Program-made: the position numbers and the translations under genes
The notes under the pieces: model-generated
The model's input: the letters and a program-made list of their open reading frames with translations, nothing else
The model's database searches: none
What the model was told of the DNA's origin: nothing
Assembly (NCBI GenBank): GCA_016177705.1
Contig: JACOUT010000003.1
Location: 434,001-498,000 of the forward strand
Direction: 5' to 3'
Length of the DNA stretch: 64,000 nt
From: Deltaproteobacteria bacterium
GTDB taxonomy: Bacteria; Myxococcota; UBA727; VGSZ01
Shown here: one piece after another, positions 9,325 through 18,976 of the stretch
Layout of the letters: the number at the start of each line of letters is the position of its first letter
How positions within the stretch are numbered: position 1 is the stretch's first letter

Positions 9325-10824
9325 GTGCTGACCTACGCCGTCGCCTTCGTGATGGCCGCCGTGGTGGCCTCGGTGCTCACCCCGCTGGTCGCGCACCTCG
9401 CCCACCGCCGCCGGCTGCTCGACCAGCCCGACCTCGTGCGCAAGCTGCACGGCCGCGCGGTACCTCGCCTCGGCGGCATCGCCGTGGCGGCGGCGTTCCT
9501 GGCGCCCATCGCGGCGCTGGCCTTCTACGACAACCTCGTCGCCGCCGCTGTCTACGCCGACCTGCCGCTCGCGCTCGGCTTCATCGGCGGCGCGCTCGCC
9601 ATCGCCGGCCTCGGCATCTTCGACGACCTCTTTGGCACCGACGCGCGCCAGAAGCTGGTCGTGCAGCTGGTGGTCGCCGCCGCCATGTGGTTCGTGGGCT
9701 TCCGCGTCGAGCACGTCGGTGGCTCGATCGGCTTCTCGTTCGACCTCGGGCTGGCGTCGCTGCCGGTGACGGTGCTGTGGATCGTCGGCGTGGTGAACGC
9801 GGTCAACCTGATCGACGGCCTCGACGGCCTCGCGTCGGGCATCGCGCTCGCCGCCACGCTGGTGCTGTTCGGCGTCGCGCTCGCGAGCGACCAGGTGTTG
9901 CTGTGCGTGCTGATGGTGGCGCTCGCCGGCTCGCTGGTCGGCTTTCTGGTGTTCAACTTCAACCCGGCGCGCATCTTCCTCGGCGACTCGGGCTCGTTGT
10001 TCCTCGGCTTCGTCTTGGCGGTGGCGTCGTTGTGGACGCACCAGAAGGCCAACGCCGCGCTCGCCGTCACCCTGATCCCGCTGTTCGCGCTCGCGGTGCC
10101 GCTGATCGACACCACGCTGTGCATCGTGCGGCGCGTGGCGCGCGGCCAAAACCCGTTTTCGCCCGATCGCGAGCACCTGCACCACCGCTTGATGGCGCTC
10201 GGCCTGTCGCACCGCGGCGCGGTGCTGACGCTGTGGGGCGTCGCCGGCGCCTTCGGCCTGGCCGCGCTCGAGCTGCTCGACGACAACCCGCTGCGCCGCG
10301 GCGCCGCCGTGCTGGCCGCCGTCGCCGTCGCCGCACTGTTGGTGCGCAAGGTCGGCCTGTTCGGCGTCACCCCCATGGCGGGCAAGAAGCTGGTGGTGCG
10401 CGCGCGCGCGGTGGCGTCGCAGGTGCGCACGGCGCCCAACCTCGACAGCGCCTGGCGCGAAGTCGAGGCCGTGCTGCCCACGCTCGGCTGCGACGAGGCG
10501 CGCCTCGAGGTGAAGGACGACAGCGAGGCGCCGCGCGTGCTCGCCTGGCGGAAGGGCAACGAGCCCGCCGACCGTCGGCGCGGGCGCTCCGTGCTGCGTC
10601 TGCCCATCGGCCGGCGCGACGCCGTCGGTGAGCTCGAGGTGCTGTGGAGCGATCGACCGACCACGGCGCCCATGCACGCCGCGCGCAAGCGCGCGCTGCG
10701 CTCGCTTCACGTGGCGCTATCGGACGTGCGACGTGAGCAGCGCCGACCGGTTCGCGACGCCGCCGGCGAACAGGCGATGTGGAGCGCCAACGCGCAGCCG
10801 GCTGGTCGCGCGGTGCTCGATTGA
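9325..10824 (+). CDS. WecA/MraY-family polyprenyl-phosphate sugar-1-phosphate transferase with C-terminal extension
   Basis: A 499-residue integral membrane enzyme that starts glycan assembly by moving a sugar-1-phosphate (often GlcNAc-1-P) to undecaprenyl phosphate. The start is GTG 9325 with an ideal ggagg site. It has about ten membrane segments in residues 1-340. Family motifs are present in order: KLHGRAVPRLGG, GIFDDLFGTDARQK (DD), NAVNLIDGLDGLASG, FNFNPARIFLGDSGS and the cytosolic DREHLHHRLMALGLSHR. A soluble C-terminal part of about 150 residues (from MAGKKLVVRARAVAS) is beyond the usual length and resembles a GAF-like sensor module. Its stop overlaps the next start (TTGA). Confidence 0.92.
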   Translation: MLTYAVAFVMAAVVASVLTPLVAHLAHRRRLLDQPDLVRKLHGRAVPRLGGIAVAAAFLAPIAALAFYDNLVAAAVYADLPLALGFIGGALAIAGLGIFDDLFGTDARQKLVVQLVVAAAMWFVGFRVEHVGGSIGFSFDLGLASLPVTVLWIVGVVNAVNLIDGLDGLASGIALAATLVLFGVALASDQVLLCVLMVALAGSLVGFLVFNFNPARIFLGDSGSLFLGFVLAVASLWTHQKANAALAVTLIPLFALAVPLIDTTLCIVRRVARGQNPFSPDREHLHHRLMALGLSHRGAVLTLWGVAGAFGLAALELLDDNPLRRGAAVLAAVAVAALLVRKVGLFGVTPMAGKKLVVRARAVASQVRTAPNLDSAWREVEAVLPTLGCDEARLEVKDDSEAPRVLAWRKGNEPADRRRGRSVLRLPIGRRDAVGELEVLWSDRPTTAPMHAARKRALRSLHVALSDVRREQRRPVRDAAGEQAMWSANAQPAGRAVLD

Positions 10825-12509
10825 CGAGGTGCGCGCGCGCGGCGGGGTTCGCCCTCGCCTGCGCGATCGCCGCCGCGCCGCCGCTGTCCGCTCAGACCGT
10901 CACCGATCCGAACGATCCGTTCTACACGGAGCTGGAGGTCTGGGAGGCCGAGGGCTTGCTGCCGCGCCTGCCCGCGCTGCAGCCCTATCCGGTGCAGCAG
11001 GTGCGCCGCCTGCTCGTGCACGTCGCCGGCAACCGCGCCGCCACCGCCGCCGAGCGACGGCGCGCCTCCTGGCTGCTCAGCCAGATCGACAGCCCGCTGC
11101 ACTTGCGGCTCGGCCTCGAGGAGCGCACCACCAGCGCCGCCGCCGGCCCGTTCGTCAAGGTGGTCATCGACCCGACGCTGCAAGGCATGCTGACGCCCTG
11201 GCTCGGCGGCGCCGCGCGCTATCAGCTGATGGCGCTGCGCATGGACGACGGGCTGGCGTTGCCCGCCGCGAGCGGTAGCCGCGAGGATCTGATCGAGGAC
11301 GACGCCGACCTCGACGTCGCCGGCCAGACGCTGCTGCTGCGCCAGGCCTCCTACGGCTCGGTGGGCGTCGGCGACGGCGACGGCGCGCTCTTGTTCAGCG
11401 CCGGCCTCGGCCGCCAGCGCGTCGGCCCGTTCTGGCACGACGGCATCATCGTCGGCGCGCAAGCGCCGCAGGCGGGCCGCTTCTCGCTCCTGCTGCGCCA
11501 GCCGGCGTTCACCGCACACGTGGCTCTCTACGAGGTCACCGCCACCACCGATGCGGGCGGCGGCGGCGCCACCGGCAAGCACGTGCACCTGCACGGCATC
11601 GACTTTCACCCAGTCCCGTGGCTCGACCTCGGCGCCTTCGAGACCATGGTCTCCGGGCCGCGCCTCGAGCTGCTCTACTTCATCCCGGCCGTCAGCTACT
11701 TCCACAGCCAGGGGCTCTCGGGCTTCGCCGATAACTCGCTGGTCGGCGTGACCTCACGTGCCACGCCGTTCACCGGCCTCGACCTCAAGGGCGTGCTCTA
11801 CCTCGACGACACCAGCTTCAACGACCTGGCGCGCCTGCAATTCGACACCAAGTACAAGCTGGCGGCGCAGCTCGGCGTCGCGCTCGCGCCCGCGGCGCTC
11901 GTCGGGCGCGGCGCGGCCGGCTGGCACCAGGCCTTTCGCCTCGTCACCGCCGACTACACGGCGGTGATGCCGTACATGTACACGCACGTGCGCAGCGACG
12001 ACGACGAGCTGAACTACCTGAGCTACACCAACGACGGCGAGAACCTCGGGCCGGCGCTGGCGCCGAACAGCGACCGCCTGTTGGTGCGCGCGCTGGTGCG
12101 CCTGCGCGACGACGTCGAGCGCGGCCTGCTCGACGTCGACGGGTCCGTAGCCGTGCTGCGCCACGGCAACGCGAGCGCCGACGTCATCCCCGGGCGCGAC
12201 GGCTCGGTGAGGGACGACGGCTATCTTGGCGACGTGCCCACCTTCCAGCCGCCCTTCGCCGACCCGACCGGCCAACCGCACACGCGCTTCCTCACCCAGC
12301 GCGTCGTCGAGCACACGCTACAGCTCGGCGTCGGCGCCTCCTTCACGCTCGATGGCGCGCGCCTCACCGCGGCGGGCTTCGATCGCGCGCTCGGCGGCGT
12401 CACGGCGTGCGCGCGCTACACCTACGAGCTGCGCGGCAACGCCGACCTGGTGGAGGGGGCGAGCGCCTCCGCACACTATGGCGAGCTGTCGGTCGCCTGG
12501 CGGTACTGA
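10821..12509 (+). CDS. Wzi-like capsule-assembly outer-membrane protein
   Basis: A 562-residue predicted outer-membrane beta-barrel. TTG 10821 is chosen because it overlaps the upstream stop and gives a clean signal peptide (MTRCARAAGFALACAIAAA, cleaved near LSAQ); an ATG at 10779 would add 14 residues. After a helical N-terminal module come alternating amphipathic strands, with Wzi-like stretches such as LLFSAGLGRQRVGPFWHDGI, VHLHGIDFHPVPWLDLGAFE and ELLYFIPAVSYFHSQ. It ends in Tyr (VAWRY) as barrel proteins often do. A role in anchoring or exporting the polysaccharide follows from family and neighbours. Confidence 0.75.
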   Translation: MTRCARAAGFALACAIAAAPPLSAQTVTDPNDPFYTELEVWEAEGLLPRLPALQPYPVQQVRRLLVHVAGNRAATAAERRRASWLLSQIDSPLHLRLGLEERTTSAAAGPFVKVVIDPTLQGMLTPWLGGAARYQLMALRMDDGLALPAASGSREDLIEDDADLDVAGQTLLLRQASYGSVGVGDGDGALLFSAGLGRQRVGPFWHDGIIVGAQAPQAGRFSLLLRQPAFTAHVALYEVTATTDAGGGGATGKHVHLHGIDFHPVPWLDLGAFETMVSGPRLELLYFIPAVSYFHSQGLSGFADNSLVGVTSRATPFTGLDLKGVLYLDDTSFNDLARLQFDTKYKLAAQLGVALAPAALVGRGAAGWHQAFRLVTADYTAVMPYMYTHVRSDDDELNYLSYTNDGENLGPALAPNSDRLLVRALVRLRDDVERGLLDVDGSVAVLRHGNASADVIPGRDGSVRDDGYLGDVPTFQPPFADPTGQPHTRFLTQRVVEHTLQLGVGASFTLDGARLTAAGFDRALGGVTACARYTYELRGNADLVEGASASAHYGELSVAWRY

Positions 12510-12660
12510 TCGCGGATCGACGGCGATCGCCGCATGAGGACGCGGCGGCGCCCCCGCGAGCGGCTTTTTGCCGCACCGTCAGCGGCGCCGACACCGTTGA
12601 CCCGCTAGGTTGCACAAGCCAGGAATTGCCGTCGCCGCGGTGGCTGACCGAGGAGCACGG

Positions 12661-13680
12661 ATGGGTAGTGAGCTCGCAACAGGGCGCGCGGGTGGTGAGG
12701 CAACGCTGGCCGATAGCTGCGGCCGCATCGTCAAGAGCCTGCGCATCTCGGTCACCGATCGCTGCAACCTGCGCTGCGAGTACTGCCTGCCGCGCGGCCT
12801 GCATGCCTTCGAGCGCCCCGACGAGCTGCTCTCCTTCGACGACATCACGTGCGTGGTGCGCGTGGCGAGCCGGCTCGGCGTCAACCGCGTGCGCATCACC
12901 GGCGGCGAGCCCTTGGTGCGCGCCGGCGTGCCCGACCTGATCGCCCAGCTCAAGCGCGAGACCACCGTGCGCGAGGTGGCCATGACCACCAACGGCATGC
13001 TGCTCGAGCGCCACGTCGACCAGCTGGCCGCCGCCGGCCTCGACCGGCTCACCGTCAGCGTCGACTCGCTCAAGCCCGAGCGCTTCCGCGCCATCACCTG
13101 CACCGGCTCGCTCGACGACGTGTGGCGAGGCGTGCGCAAGGCCGCCGGCGCCGGCCTGCGCCCGCTCAAGATCAACGTGCTGGTCTTGAAGGGCATGAAC
13201 GACGACGAGATCGACTCGTGGGTGGAGCTGACGCGCGATCACGATCTGGTGGTGCGCCTGCTCGAGCTGATGCCGGTCGGCGAGGGCGCCTCGCAGGATC
13301 TGGCCGAGCGCTACGTCGATCTCACCAAGGTGCGCCAGCGGCTGACGGCGGACTACGGCCTGGTGTCGACGAGCGGCCTGCCGGGCAACGGCCCCGCGCG
13401 CTACTGGCGCATCCCCGGTTCACAAGGCGTGGTCGGCTTCATCACGCCCATCTCCGATCGCTACTGCGACACGTGCAGCCGCTTCCGGTTGACGTCGACC
13501 GGCGAGCTGCGTCCCTGCCTCGCCTACGAGGTGAGCGTGCCGCTGCGCGACGCCGCGCGTGCGCGTGACGAGGCGCTGCTGGAGGCGCGCTTCGCCAGCG
13601 CCGCCGCCCTCAAGCCGCTCGGCCACGCCTGGACTGAGGGCGCCATCACCAAGATCGGCATGTCCCGGATCGGTGGCTAG
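12661..13680 (+). CDS. moaA: GTP 3',8-cyclase MoaA
   Basis: A 339-residue radical SAM enzyme for the first step of molybdenum cofactor synthesis, turning GTP into the precursor of cPMP. It starts at ATG 12661, five bases after aggag. The SAM cluster motif is C35-C39-C42 (CNLRCEYC), with the GGEP motif in VRITGGEPLVRAG. The second, GTP-binding cluster is CxxC plus a Cys 13 residues on (CDTCSRFRLTSTGELRPC). The chain ends in the conserved double glycine (SRIGG). It sits next to the molybdoenzyme NarGHI, which needs this cofactor, and three bases ahead of the regulator gene. Confidence 0.95.
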   Translation: MGSELATGRAGGEATLADSCGRIVKSLRISVTDRCNLRCEYCLPRGLHAFERPDELLSFDDITCVVRVASRLGVNRVRITGGEPLVRAGVPDLIAQLKRETTVREVAMTTNGMLLERHVDQLAAAGLDRLTVSVDSLKPERFRAITCTGSLDDVWRGVRKAAGAGLRPLKINVLVLKGMNDDEIDSWVELTRDHDLVVRLLELMPVGEGASQDLAERYVDLTKVRQRLTADYGLVSTSGLPGNGPARYWRIPGSQGVVGFITPISDRYCDTCSRFRLTSTGELRPCLAYEVSVPLRDAARARDEALLEARFASAAALKPLGHAWTEGAITKIGMSRIGG

Positions 13681-13683
13681 CCG

Positions 13684-15969
13684 ATGCCACTGAGGCCGCC
13701 GCAGCCTCGCCGCGCGCGCGTCCTGGTCGTCGACGACCACCACGAGGTCGCCGCCGTGGTGGTCGAGCGCCTCGAGGAGTGCGGCGTCGTCGCCGAGGCT
13801 GTGCACAGCGCGGAAGAGGCGCTCGAGTGGCTGCGCCAGCGCCAATGGCCGGAAGGCGAGTTTGATCTGGTGCTGTGCGACGTCGTGCTGCCGGCCATGA
13901 GCGGGCTCGAGCTGTTGCGCCACGCGCGCCAGCACTGGCCGCTCACCAAGGTGGCGTTGATGAGCGGCTACGGCTCCATCGACTCCGCCGTGGAGGCGAT
14001 GCGCTGCGGCGCCTGTGACTATCTGCAAAAGCCCTTCACCAACGACGCGCTCGTGACGCTGGTGCGCCGCGCGCTCGCGCTCGACGACGTGGCGGGCGGC
14101 TTCAACGTGGCCGCCATCGTGGGCGAGGTGGCGGCGGCGGTCGCCTCCGACTCGTGTTTCTCCGACGGCGTGCTCGACGGCCTGCGCCGCGCGCTGCGCG
14201 TGGTGGTGCGCGCGACCGGCGCCGACGACGGCGAGATCTTCCTGTGTGAGCCTGAGGGGCGCGATCCGCTCTTGTGCGTGTGGACCGGCCCGGACGACGG
14301 CGCGCTGGTCGATCGCACGCGCTTCTCGGCCGGGCTCGGCTATCCCGGCATCGTGGTGGTGAGCGGCAAGCCCATCTGCCGCAAGGGCAACCTGGCGGAC
14401 GATCCGCGCTACCTGCGCCGCGCCGTGGTCGACGCCGGCATCCGCTCGTTGGTGGCGGTGCCGCTGTTCGACACGCGCGGCGTGCTCGGCTCCTTGCACG
14501 TGATGTCGCGGCGCGACGACTTCCCGGTGGAGCGCGTGCTCGACGTGCTCGAGCGCGCCGCGGTGCCGGTGGCGAGCGCGGTGCGAGCGGGCTTGGCGGC
14601 GCTGCGCCAGTCCGTCGACACGGTGTGCGGCGACCTCGACGACGGTGGCCGTCAGTTGCGCGTGGTGCTCGACCTGATGCGCCAGGTGGCGGGCGCGCAG
14701 TACGGCACGCTCGCGCTCATCGATCCCACCACCGATCGCCCGAGCCAGGTGGTGTCGACCGGCCCAGCGTCGCTCGTGTGTGCGCACGCCGAGAGCGGCG
14801 CGCTCGCGACCTGCACGTCGCTGTTGGCGGCGCACGGCGTGGCGACCCAACCCGGCCGGCGCGACTGGCCCGAGGCATGCCGCTGCGGCCTGCCGCGCCG
14901 CGCCGTCAGCCCGTGCTGCCTGCCGCTCGTCGCCAATGGGCGCCTGCACGGACTGGTGGTGCTCGACTTCGGGCGCGCCGCGCCCGAGCACACGCACGCG
15001 CGCCTGGTGCCGCTGCTGTGCATGGCGAGCCAGCTCGCCATCCGCTTGCAGACGCGCACCTCGGGCGTGTCGCTGCGCTCGACGTCGGAGACGAGCGAGC
15101 TCGTCGCCATCGGCGGTCAAGCGGCGCCGGAGCTCGAGCTGCGCTGCTTCGGACCGTTCGGCGTCTGGCGCCGCGGCCAGCAGATCCCAGCCGAGAGCTT
15201 CACGCGCGGCAAGGCGCTGGTGCTGCTCAAGCTGCTGGCGCTCGCCGGCGGCGCGCCCGTCAACCGCGACGTGCTCATCGAGCAGCTCTGGCCCGAGGTG
15301 GATCCACGACAGGGCGCCAATCGCCTGCACGGCGTGGTGCACGATCTGCGCTCGGTGATCGAGCCGAACCGAACCGACCGCGAGTGGAAGTATGTGCGCA
15401 ACCGCGGCGAGCTGTACTACCTCGACGTGAGCGGCCCGCTCGAGATCGACCTGGTGCGCTTCCGCCACGCGCTCCTCCGCGGGCTGCGCGCCGACGATGA
15501 CGGTGCCGCGGAGGCGACGGCGCTGCTCGAGTCGGCCGTCGACGTCTATCGGGGCGAGCTGTTCGCCGACGAGCCCTTCGCCGAGTGGTGCGACGCCGAG
15601 CGCAGCGAGCTGCGCGAGGCCTTCGTCGACGCGCTCGAGCGCCTGGCGCGCCTGCACGGCACCCAGGGCAACGACGAGAAGGTGTTGTGGTGCTGGCGAC
15701 GCGCGCTGCGCGCGAGCCCGTTCCGCGAGGACCTGCTGATGGGCCAGATGGAGCTTCTGCGCGAGCTCGGCCGGCCACGCGAGGCGCTGGCGGCGTTCGA
15801 GGAACACCGGCGCCTGCTCGAGGGCGACGTCGACGCCGAAGCCTCGCCCGAGCTGTTGGCGCTGCACCGCCGCGTCCGGAGCGCGGCCCAGCTCGCGGCA
15901 CGCGACGATGCGCCGCCCGGGCCGCGTCGCAAGCGCACGAGCACGTCGGTGCGTCCGCTCAGGTCCTGA
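13684..15969 (+). CDS. response regulator with two GAF domains and a BTAD output domain
   Basis: A 761-residue regulator. Residues 12-130 are a receiver domain with D17/D18, phosphoacceptor D66 (LVLCDVVLP) and K116. Residues about 160-300 form one GAF domain. Residues about 320-450 form a second GAF-like domain with an unusual cysteine cluster: ATCTSLL, then EACRCGLPRRAVSPCCLPL. From about residue 480 comes a SARP-like winged helix (LRCFGPFGVWRRGQ), then a bacterial transcriptional activation domain (BTAD) of helical repeats. It follows moaA and converges on the nar operon, so it probably controls nitrate respiration. The cysteines could bind haem or Fe-S and sense oxygen, NO or redox; that is inference. 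Confidence 0.85.
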   Translation: MPLRPPQPRRARVLVVDDHHEVAAVVVERLEECGVVAEAVHSAEEALEWLRQRQWPEGEFDLVLCDVVLPAMSGLELLRHARQHWPLTKVALMSGYGSIDSAVEAMRCGACDYLQKPFTNDALVTLVRRALALDDVAGGFNVAAIVGEVAAAVASDSCFSDGVLDGLRRALRVVVRATGADDGEIFLCEPEGRDPLLCVWTGPDDGALVDRTRFSAGLGYPGIVVVSGKPICRKGNLADDPRYLRRAVVDAGIRSLVAVPLFDTRGVLGSLHVMSRRDDFPVERVLDVLERAAVPVASAVRAGLAALRQSVDTVCGDLDDGGRQLRVVLDLMRQVAGAQYGTLALIDPTTDRPSQVVSTGPASLVCAHAESGALATCTSLLAAHGVATQPGRRDWPEACRCGLPRRAVSPCCLPLVANGRLHGLVVLDFGRAAPEHTHARLVPLLCMASQLAIRLQTRTSGVSLRSTSETSELVAIGGQAAPELELRCFGPFGVWRRGQQIPAESFTRGKALVLLKLLALAGGAPVNRDVLIEQLWPEVDPRQGANRLHGVVHDLRSVIEPNRTDREWKYVRNRGELYYLDVSGPLEIDLVRFRHALLRGLRADDDGAAEATALLESAVDVYRGELFADEPFAEWCDAERSELREAFVDALERLARLHGTQGNDEKVLWCWRRALRASPFREDLLMGQMELLRELGRPREALAAFEEHRRLLEGDVDAEASPELLALHRRVRSAAQLAARDDAPPGPRRKRTSTSVRPLRS

Positions 15970-15982
15970 CCGACGTCGCTGA

Positions 15983-17422
15983 TCAGGTCTTGGCGGGCCA
16001 GCTGTCCTTGGCCTTGTCCCACCAGGTGCCCTTCCACGAGCCGTAGTCGCAGCGCTCGCCACCGGGCCGCGTGTAGAACCACCAGTTGATGGCGCTACCG
16101 AAGACATAGAAGGCGCACGCGCCCCAGAAGAAGGCCTTGGCCGAGCCGAACGACGAGATGGAGGCGCCGATCAACGACGAGAACAGCAGCGGGCCATACG
16201 CGGCCCAGGCGCCGGTCCAGCCGAGCACTTGCGCGCCCTTGCGCGCGTCGAAGGCGAACACGATGGGGTACTGACGGAAGGTGGCGAAGTTACCGATGCC
16301 CGCCGACAGGAACAGGAACAGCATGATCCACACGAAACCCGAGAACTGCTCCATGCCGGTCGGCGTCAGGTAGCCGCCGAAGATCAACGCCAGACAGCCG
16401 ACGATGAGCCCACCGCCCGAGATCTGCGTCCACAGGCTGCCACCGTACTTGTCCGCGAGCGGGCCGCCGATGAAGCGCACCGCCGAGCCGACCAACGGGC
16501 CCAGGAAGGCGTACTTCAACGGGTCGGGCGCGTCGGGGAAGCCGCCATAGATCGACTTGATCATGAGCGGGAAGGCGGCCGCCAGCCCCGAGAAGCTGCC
16601 GAAGGTCATGACGTAGGTGACGACGCAGAACCAGACGTGCTTGTCGTTCACCATGCTCTTCAGCATGTCGCCGACTGCCGGCTTCTTGCCCGGCACGCTG
16701 CGCAGGAACATGAAGCAGAGCACGCCCGCAAGCGCGAGGTACGGCACGTACCAGAAAGCGGCGTTCTGCAGCCAGATGTCCTTGTGCACCTCGCCCTTGG
16801 TGAAGGTCTGCGCGCCGCCGAACGCCGACAGCAGCGGGAAGCCGATGATCCACGGGGTGACGAACTGCACGATGCTGACGCCGAGGTTGCCGACGCCCGC
16901 TTGCAGGCCGAGCGCGGTGCCCTGCAGGCGCTTGGGGAAGAACATCGACGTCGACGGCATGAAGGACGAGAAGTCGCCGCCCCCCATGCCGCAAAGGAAG
17001 GCGATGATCAGGAAGCTCAAGTACGGCGTCTCCGGGTTTTGCACCGCGAAGCCGAGCCAGAGCATCGGGAAGATCTTGAGGAAGGTCGCCGTCGTGACGG
17101 TGAGGCGCGTGCCGTAGATGGGCACCAAGAAGGTGTGCACCAGGCGCAGCGTGCCGCCCGACAGCCCAGGCATGGCGGTCAGCCAGAACAGCTGCATGGT
17201 GTCGAACTTGAAGCCGATGTTCGGCAGGCGCACCGCGACCGCGCTGAAGACGAACCAGGTGGCGAACGACGCCGTCAGCGAGAAGGTGGTGAGCAGCAGC
17301 GTCGACCAGGCGCGCTTGCTGCCCTCGGTGCGCCAGAAGCGCGCGTCCTCGGGCGCCCAGGTTGACAGCCAACCGGCGAGCCCGCTCGTCGGAGCGCCTT
17401 TGGGAGCAGTCATCGTCGTCAT
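15983..17422 (-). CDS. narK: NarK-family nitrate/nitrite MFS transporter
   Basis: A 479-residue inner-membrane transporter with 12 predicted helices. The nitrate signature glycine-rich helices are present: FLCGMGGGDFSSFMPSTSMF in helix 5 and LVGSAVRFIGGPLADKYGG in the second half. The substrate-binding Arg occurs in GGTLRLVHTFLVPIYGTR. It starts MTTMTAPKGAP and reads WSTLLLTTFSLTASFATWF into helix 1. As the last gene of the nar operon, 25 bases after the other NarK, it likely exports nitrite or exchanges it for nitrate. It ends only 13 bases from the convergent regulator gene, with no terminator visible between them. Confidence 0.92.
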   Translation of the reverse strand: MTTMTAPKGAPTSGLAGWLSTWAPEDARFWRTEGSKRAWSTLLLTTFSLTASFATWFVFSAVAVRLPNIGFKFDTMQLFWLTAMPGLSGGTLRLVHTFLVPIYGTRLTVTTATFLKIFPMLWLGFAVQNPETPYLSFLIIAFLCGMGGGDFSSFMPSTSMFFPKRLQGTALGLQAGVGNLGVSIVQFVTPWIIGFPLLSAFGGAQTFTKGEVHKDIWLQNAAFWYVPYLALAGVLCFMFLRSVPGKKPAVGDMLKSMVNDKHVWFCVVTYVMTFGSFSGLAAAFPLMIKSIYGGFPDAPDPLKYAFLGPLVGSAVRFIGGPLADKYGGSLWTQISGGGLIVGCLALIFGGYLTPTGMEQFSGFVWIMLFLFLSAGIGNFATFRQYPIVFAFDARKGAQVLGWTGAWAAYGPLLFSSLIGASISSFGSAKAFFWGACAFYVFGSAINWWFYTRPGGERCDYGSWKGTWWDKAKDSWPAKT

Positions 17423-17447
17423 GTCGCCTCCACGTCCTTCGCTGGTG

Positions 17448-18965
17448 TCACGAACCGTTGGCCGCCACCGGCTCGGGTTTCTGCTCGAAGATCTGTGCCA
17501 CCTCCGGTGCGGCCTTCTGCTCGAGGAGGCGCACGGTGCGCATCATCCACCACAGACACGCCACCGACAGGGCAAGCATCAGCATCCAGCAGCTGGTCCA
17601 GAGCCCCGTCCAATCGAGCAGATAGCCGAACAGGATGGGGCACACGAAGCCGCCGAGGCCGCCGATGACGCCGACCATGCCGCCGACCACGCCCACCTGT
17701 GTCGGGAAGTAGTCAGGGATGTACTTGTAGACGCCGGCCTTGCCGATGCCCCAGATGATGCCGATGACCATCACCAGGAAGGCGTAGATCCACACGTTGG
17801 CCTGAAAGAAGATGCGCGTAACGCCCTTGGCGAGGAGCTCGCGCTTCTGCACCTTCTGACCGACGACGACGGCGGGCTCCTGCCAGGCTTCCTTGGTCGG
17901 GAACACCGCGATGGTCTCGTCGTAGTTCTTCAGCTCGGTCGGCTTGGGCGCGAGCTTGTAGGTGTCTGGCCCGACGGTGACGCTGGCGTAGGAGACCTCG
18001 GTGACGACGCCGGGGCGCATGGCCATGACGCCGCGGCCGGGCGAGTAGATATCCATCTTCGGCACGATGACGGCCGCGCTGATCACGCACGACGTGGCCA
18101 ACACCCAGAACATCACGCGGCGCGGGCCGAACTTGTCCGACAGCCAACCGCCGAGCGCGCGGATGACGCCGGAGGGGAAGCTGAAGATCGAGGCCAGGAT
18201 GCCGGCGGTGACGAGCGGCATGTAGTAGGCGTTGACGAAGTAGGGCACGAGCCACTGCGAGAAGGCGACGAAGCAGCCGAACACCAGGAAGTAGTAGAGG
18301 CCGAAGCGCCACACGCGCACCGACTTGAGCGGCTCGAGCTGCTGCTTGAGCGTCAAGGTCGAGCTGGCCGGCTTCTTGTTGGTCGAGAGCAGCAAGAACA
18401 GCACGCCGATGATGAGCAGCATCCCGGCATACACCTTGGGCAGCATGCGCCAGCCCTCGATGTTGGCGCCGCCCTCGGTGAAGCGGTTGAGCAAGGTGGG
18501 CGCGAACAGCGTGGTCAAGGAGGCGCCCGCGTTGCCGGCGCCGAAGATGCCGAGCGCGGTGCCCTGGTTCTTCTTCGGGTACCAGACCGACGTGAAGGCA
18601 ATGCCGATGGAGAAGCCCACGCCGGTGAGCCCGAAGCCGAAGCTGCACAAGGCAAAACCGAGGAAGGAGTCGACGGTGCTGAGCAGGTACATCGGTACCG
18701 CGCACAGCAGCAGCAGCGTGCCGTACACCGGCTTGCCACCGAACTTGTCGGTCAGCATGCCGGCCGGCAGGCGGAAGAGGGAGCCCGTCAGCACCGGGAT
18801 GCCCATCAGCCAGCCGATCTCGACCGGGCCCCACTTGTAGACCTGATTGTTCGACAGGAAGGTGACCAACACGCCGTTCGACATCCACGCCGCGAAGCAG
18901 GCCGTGAACGCCAGGGTGTTAAGGATCAGGGCTTTGTGTGATTTCGCACTGGCTACGTCGTCCAT
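17448..18965 (-). CDS. narK: second NarK-family nitrate transporter, with a long central loop
   Basis: A 505-residue MFS protein of a different NarK subtype. Helix 1 begins LILNTLAFTACFAAWMSNGV; the signature helices are GFGLTGVGFSIGIAFTSVWY and GIFGAGNAGASLTTLFAP. Between the halves an insert of about 90 residues (DIYSPGRGVMAMRPGVVTEV to FPTKEAWQEPAVVVG) forms a beta-rich loop, seen in some paired NarK1 proteins. NarK1 types are proton-coupled nitrate importers and NarK2 types are antiporters, so the pair may cover both modes; this is inference. It lies 11 bases after the hemerythrin gene. Confidence 0.9.
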   Translation of the reverse strand: MDDVASAKSHKALILNTLAFTACFAAWMSNGVLVTFLSNNQVYKWGPVEIGWLMGIPVLTGSLFRLPAGMLTDKFGGKPVYGTLLLLCAVPMYLLSTVDSFLGFALCSFGFGLTGVGFSIGIAFTSVWYPKKNQGTALGIFGAGNAGASLTTLFAPTLLNRFTEGGANIEGWRMLPKVYAGMLLIIGVLFLLLSTNKKPASSTLTLKQQLEPLKSVRVWRFGLYYFLVFGCFVAFSQWLVPYFVNAYYMPLVTAGILASIFSFPSGVIRALGGWLSDKFGPRRVMFWVLATSCVISAAVIVPKMDIYSPGRGVMAMRPGVVTEVSYASVTVGPDTYKLAPKPTELKNYDETIAVFPTKEAWQEPAVVVGQKVQKRELLAKGVTRIFFQANVWIYAFLVMVIGIIWGIGKAGVYKYIPDYFPTQVGVVGGMVGVIGGLGGFVCPILFGYLLDWTGLWTSCWMLMLALSVACLWWMMRTVRLLEQKAAPEVAQIFEQKPEPVAANGS

Positions 18966-18976
18966 CGAGCGAATCC

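Noticed and set aside
12510..12660. Molybdenum-cofactor riboswitch before moaA
   Set aside because: The 150-base leader has short GC stems (for example GCGGC-TTTTT-GCCGC) but I could not match the conserved riboswitch core.
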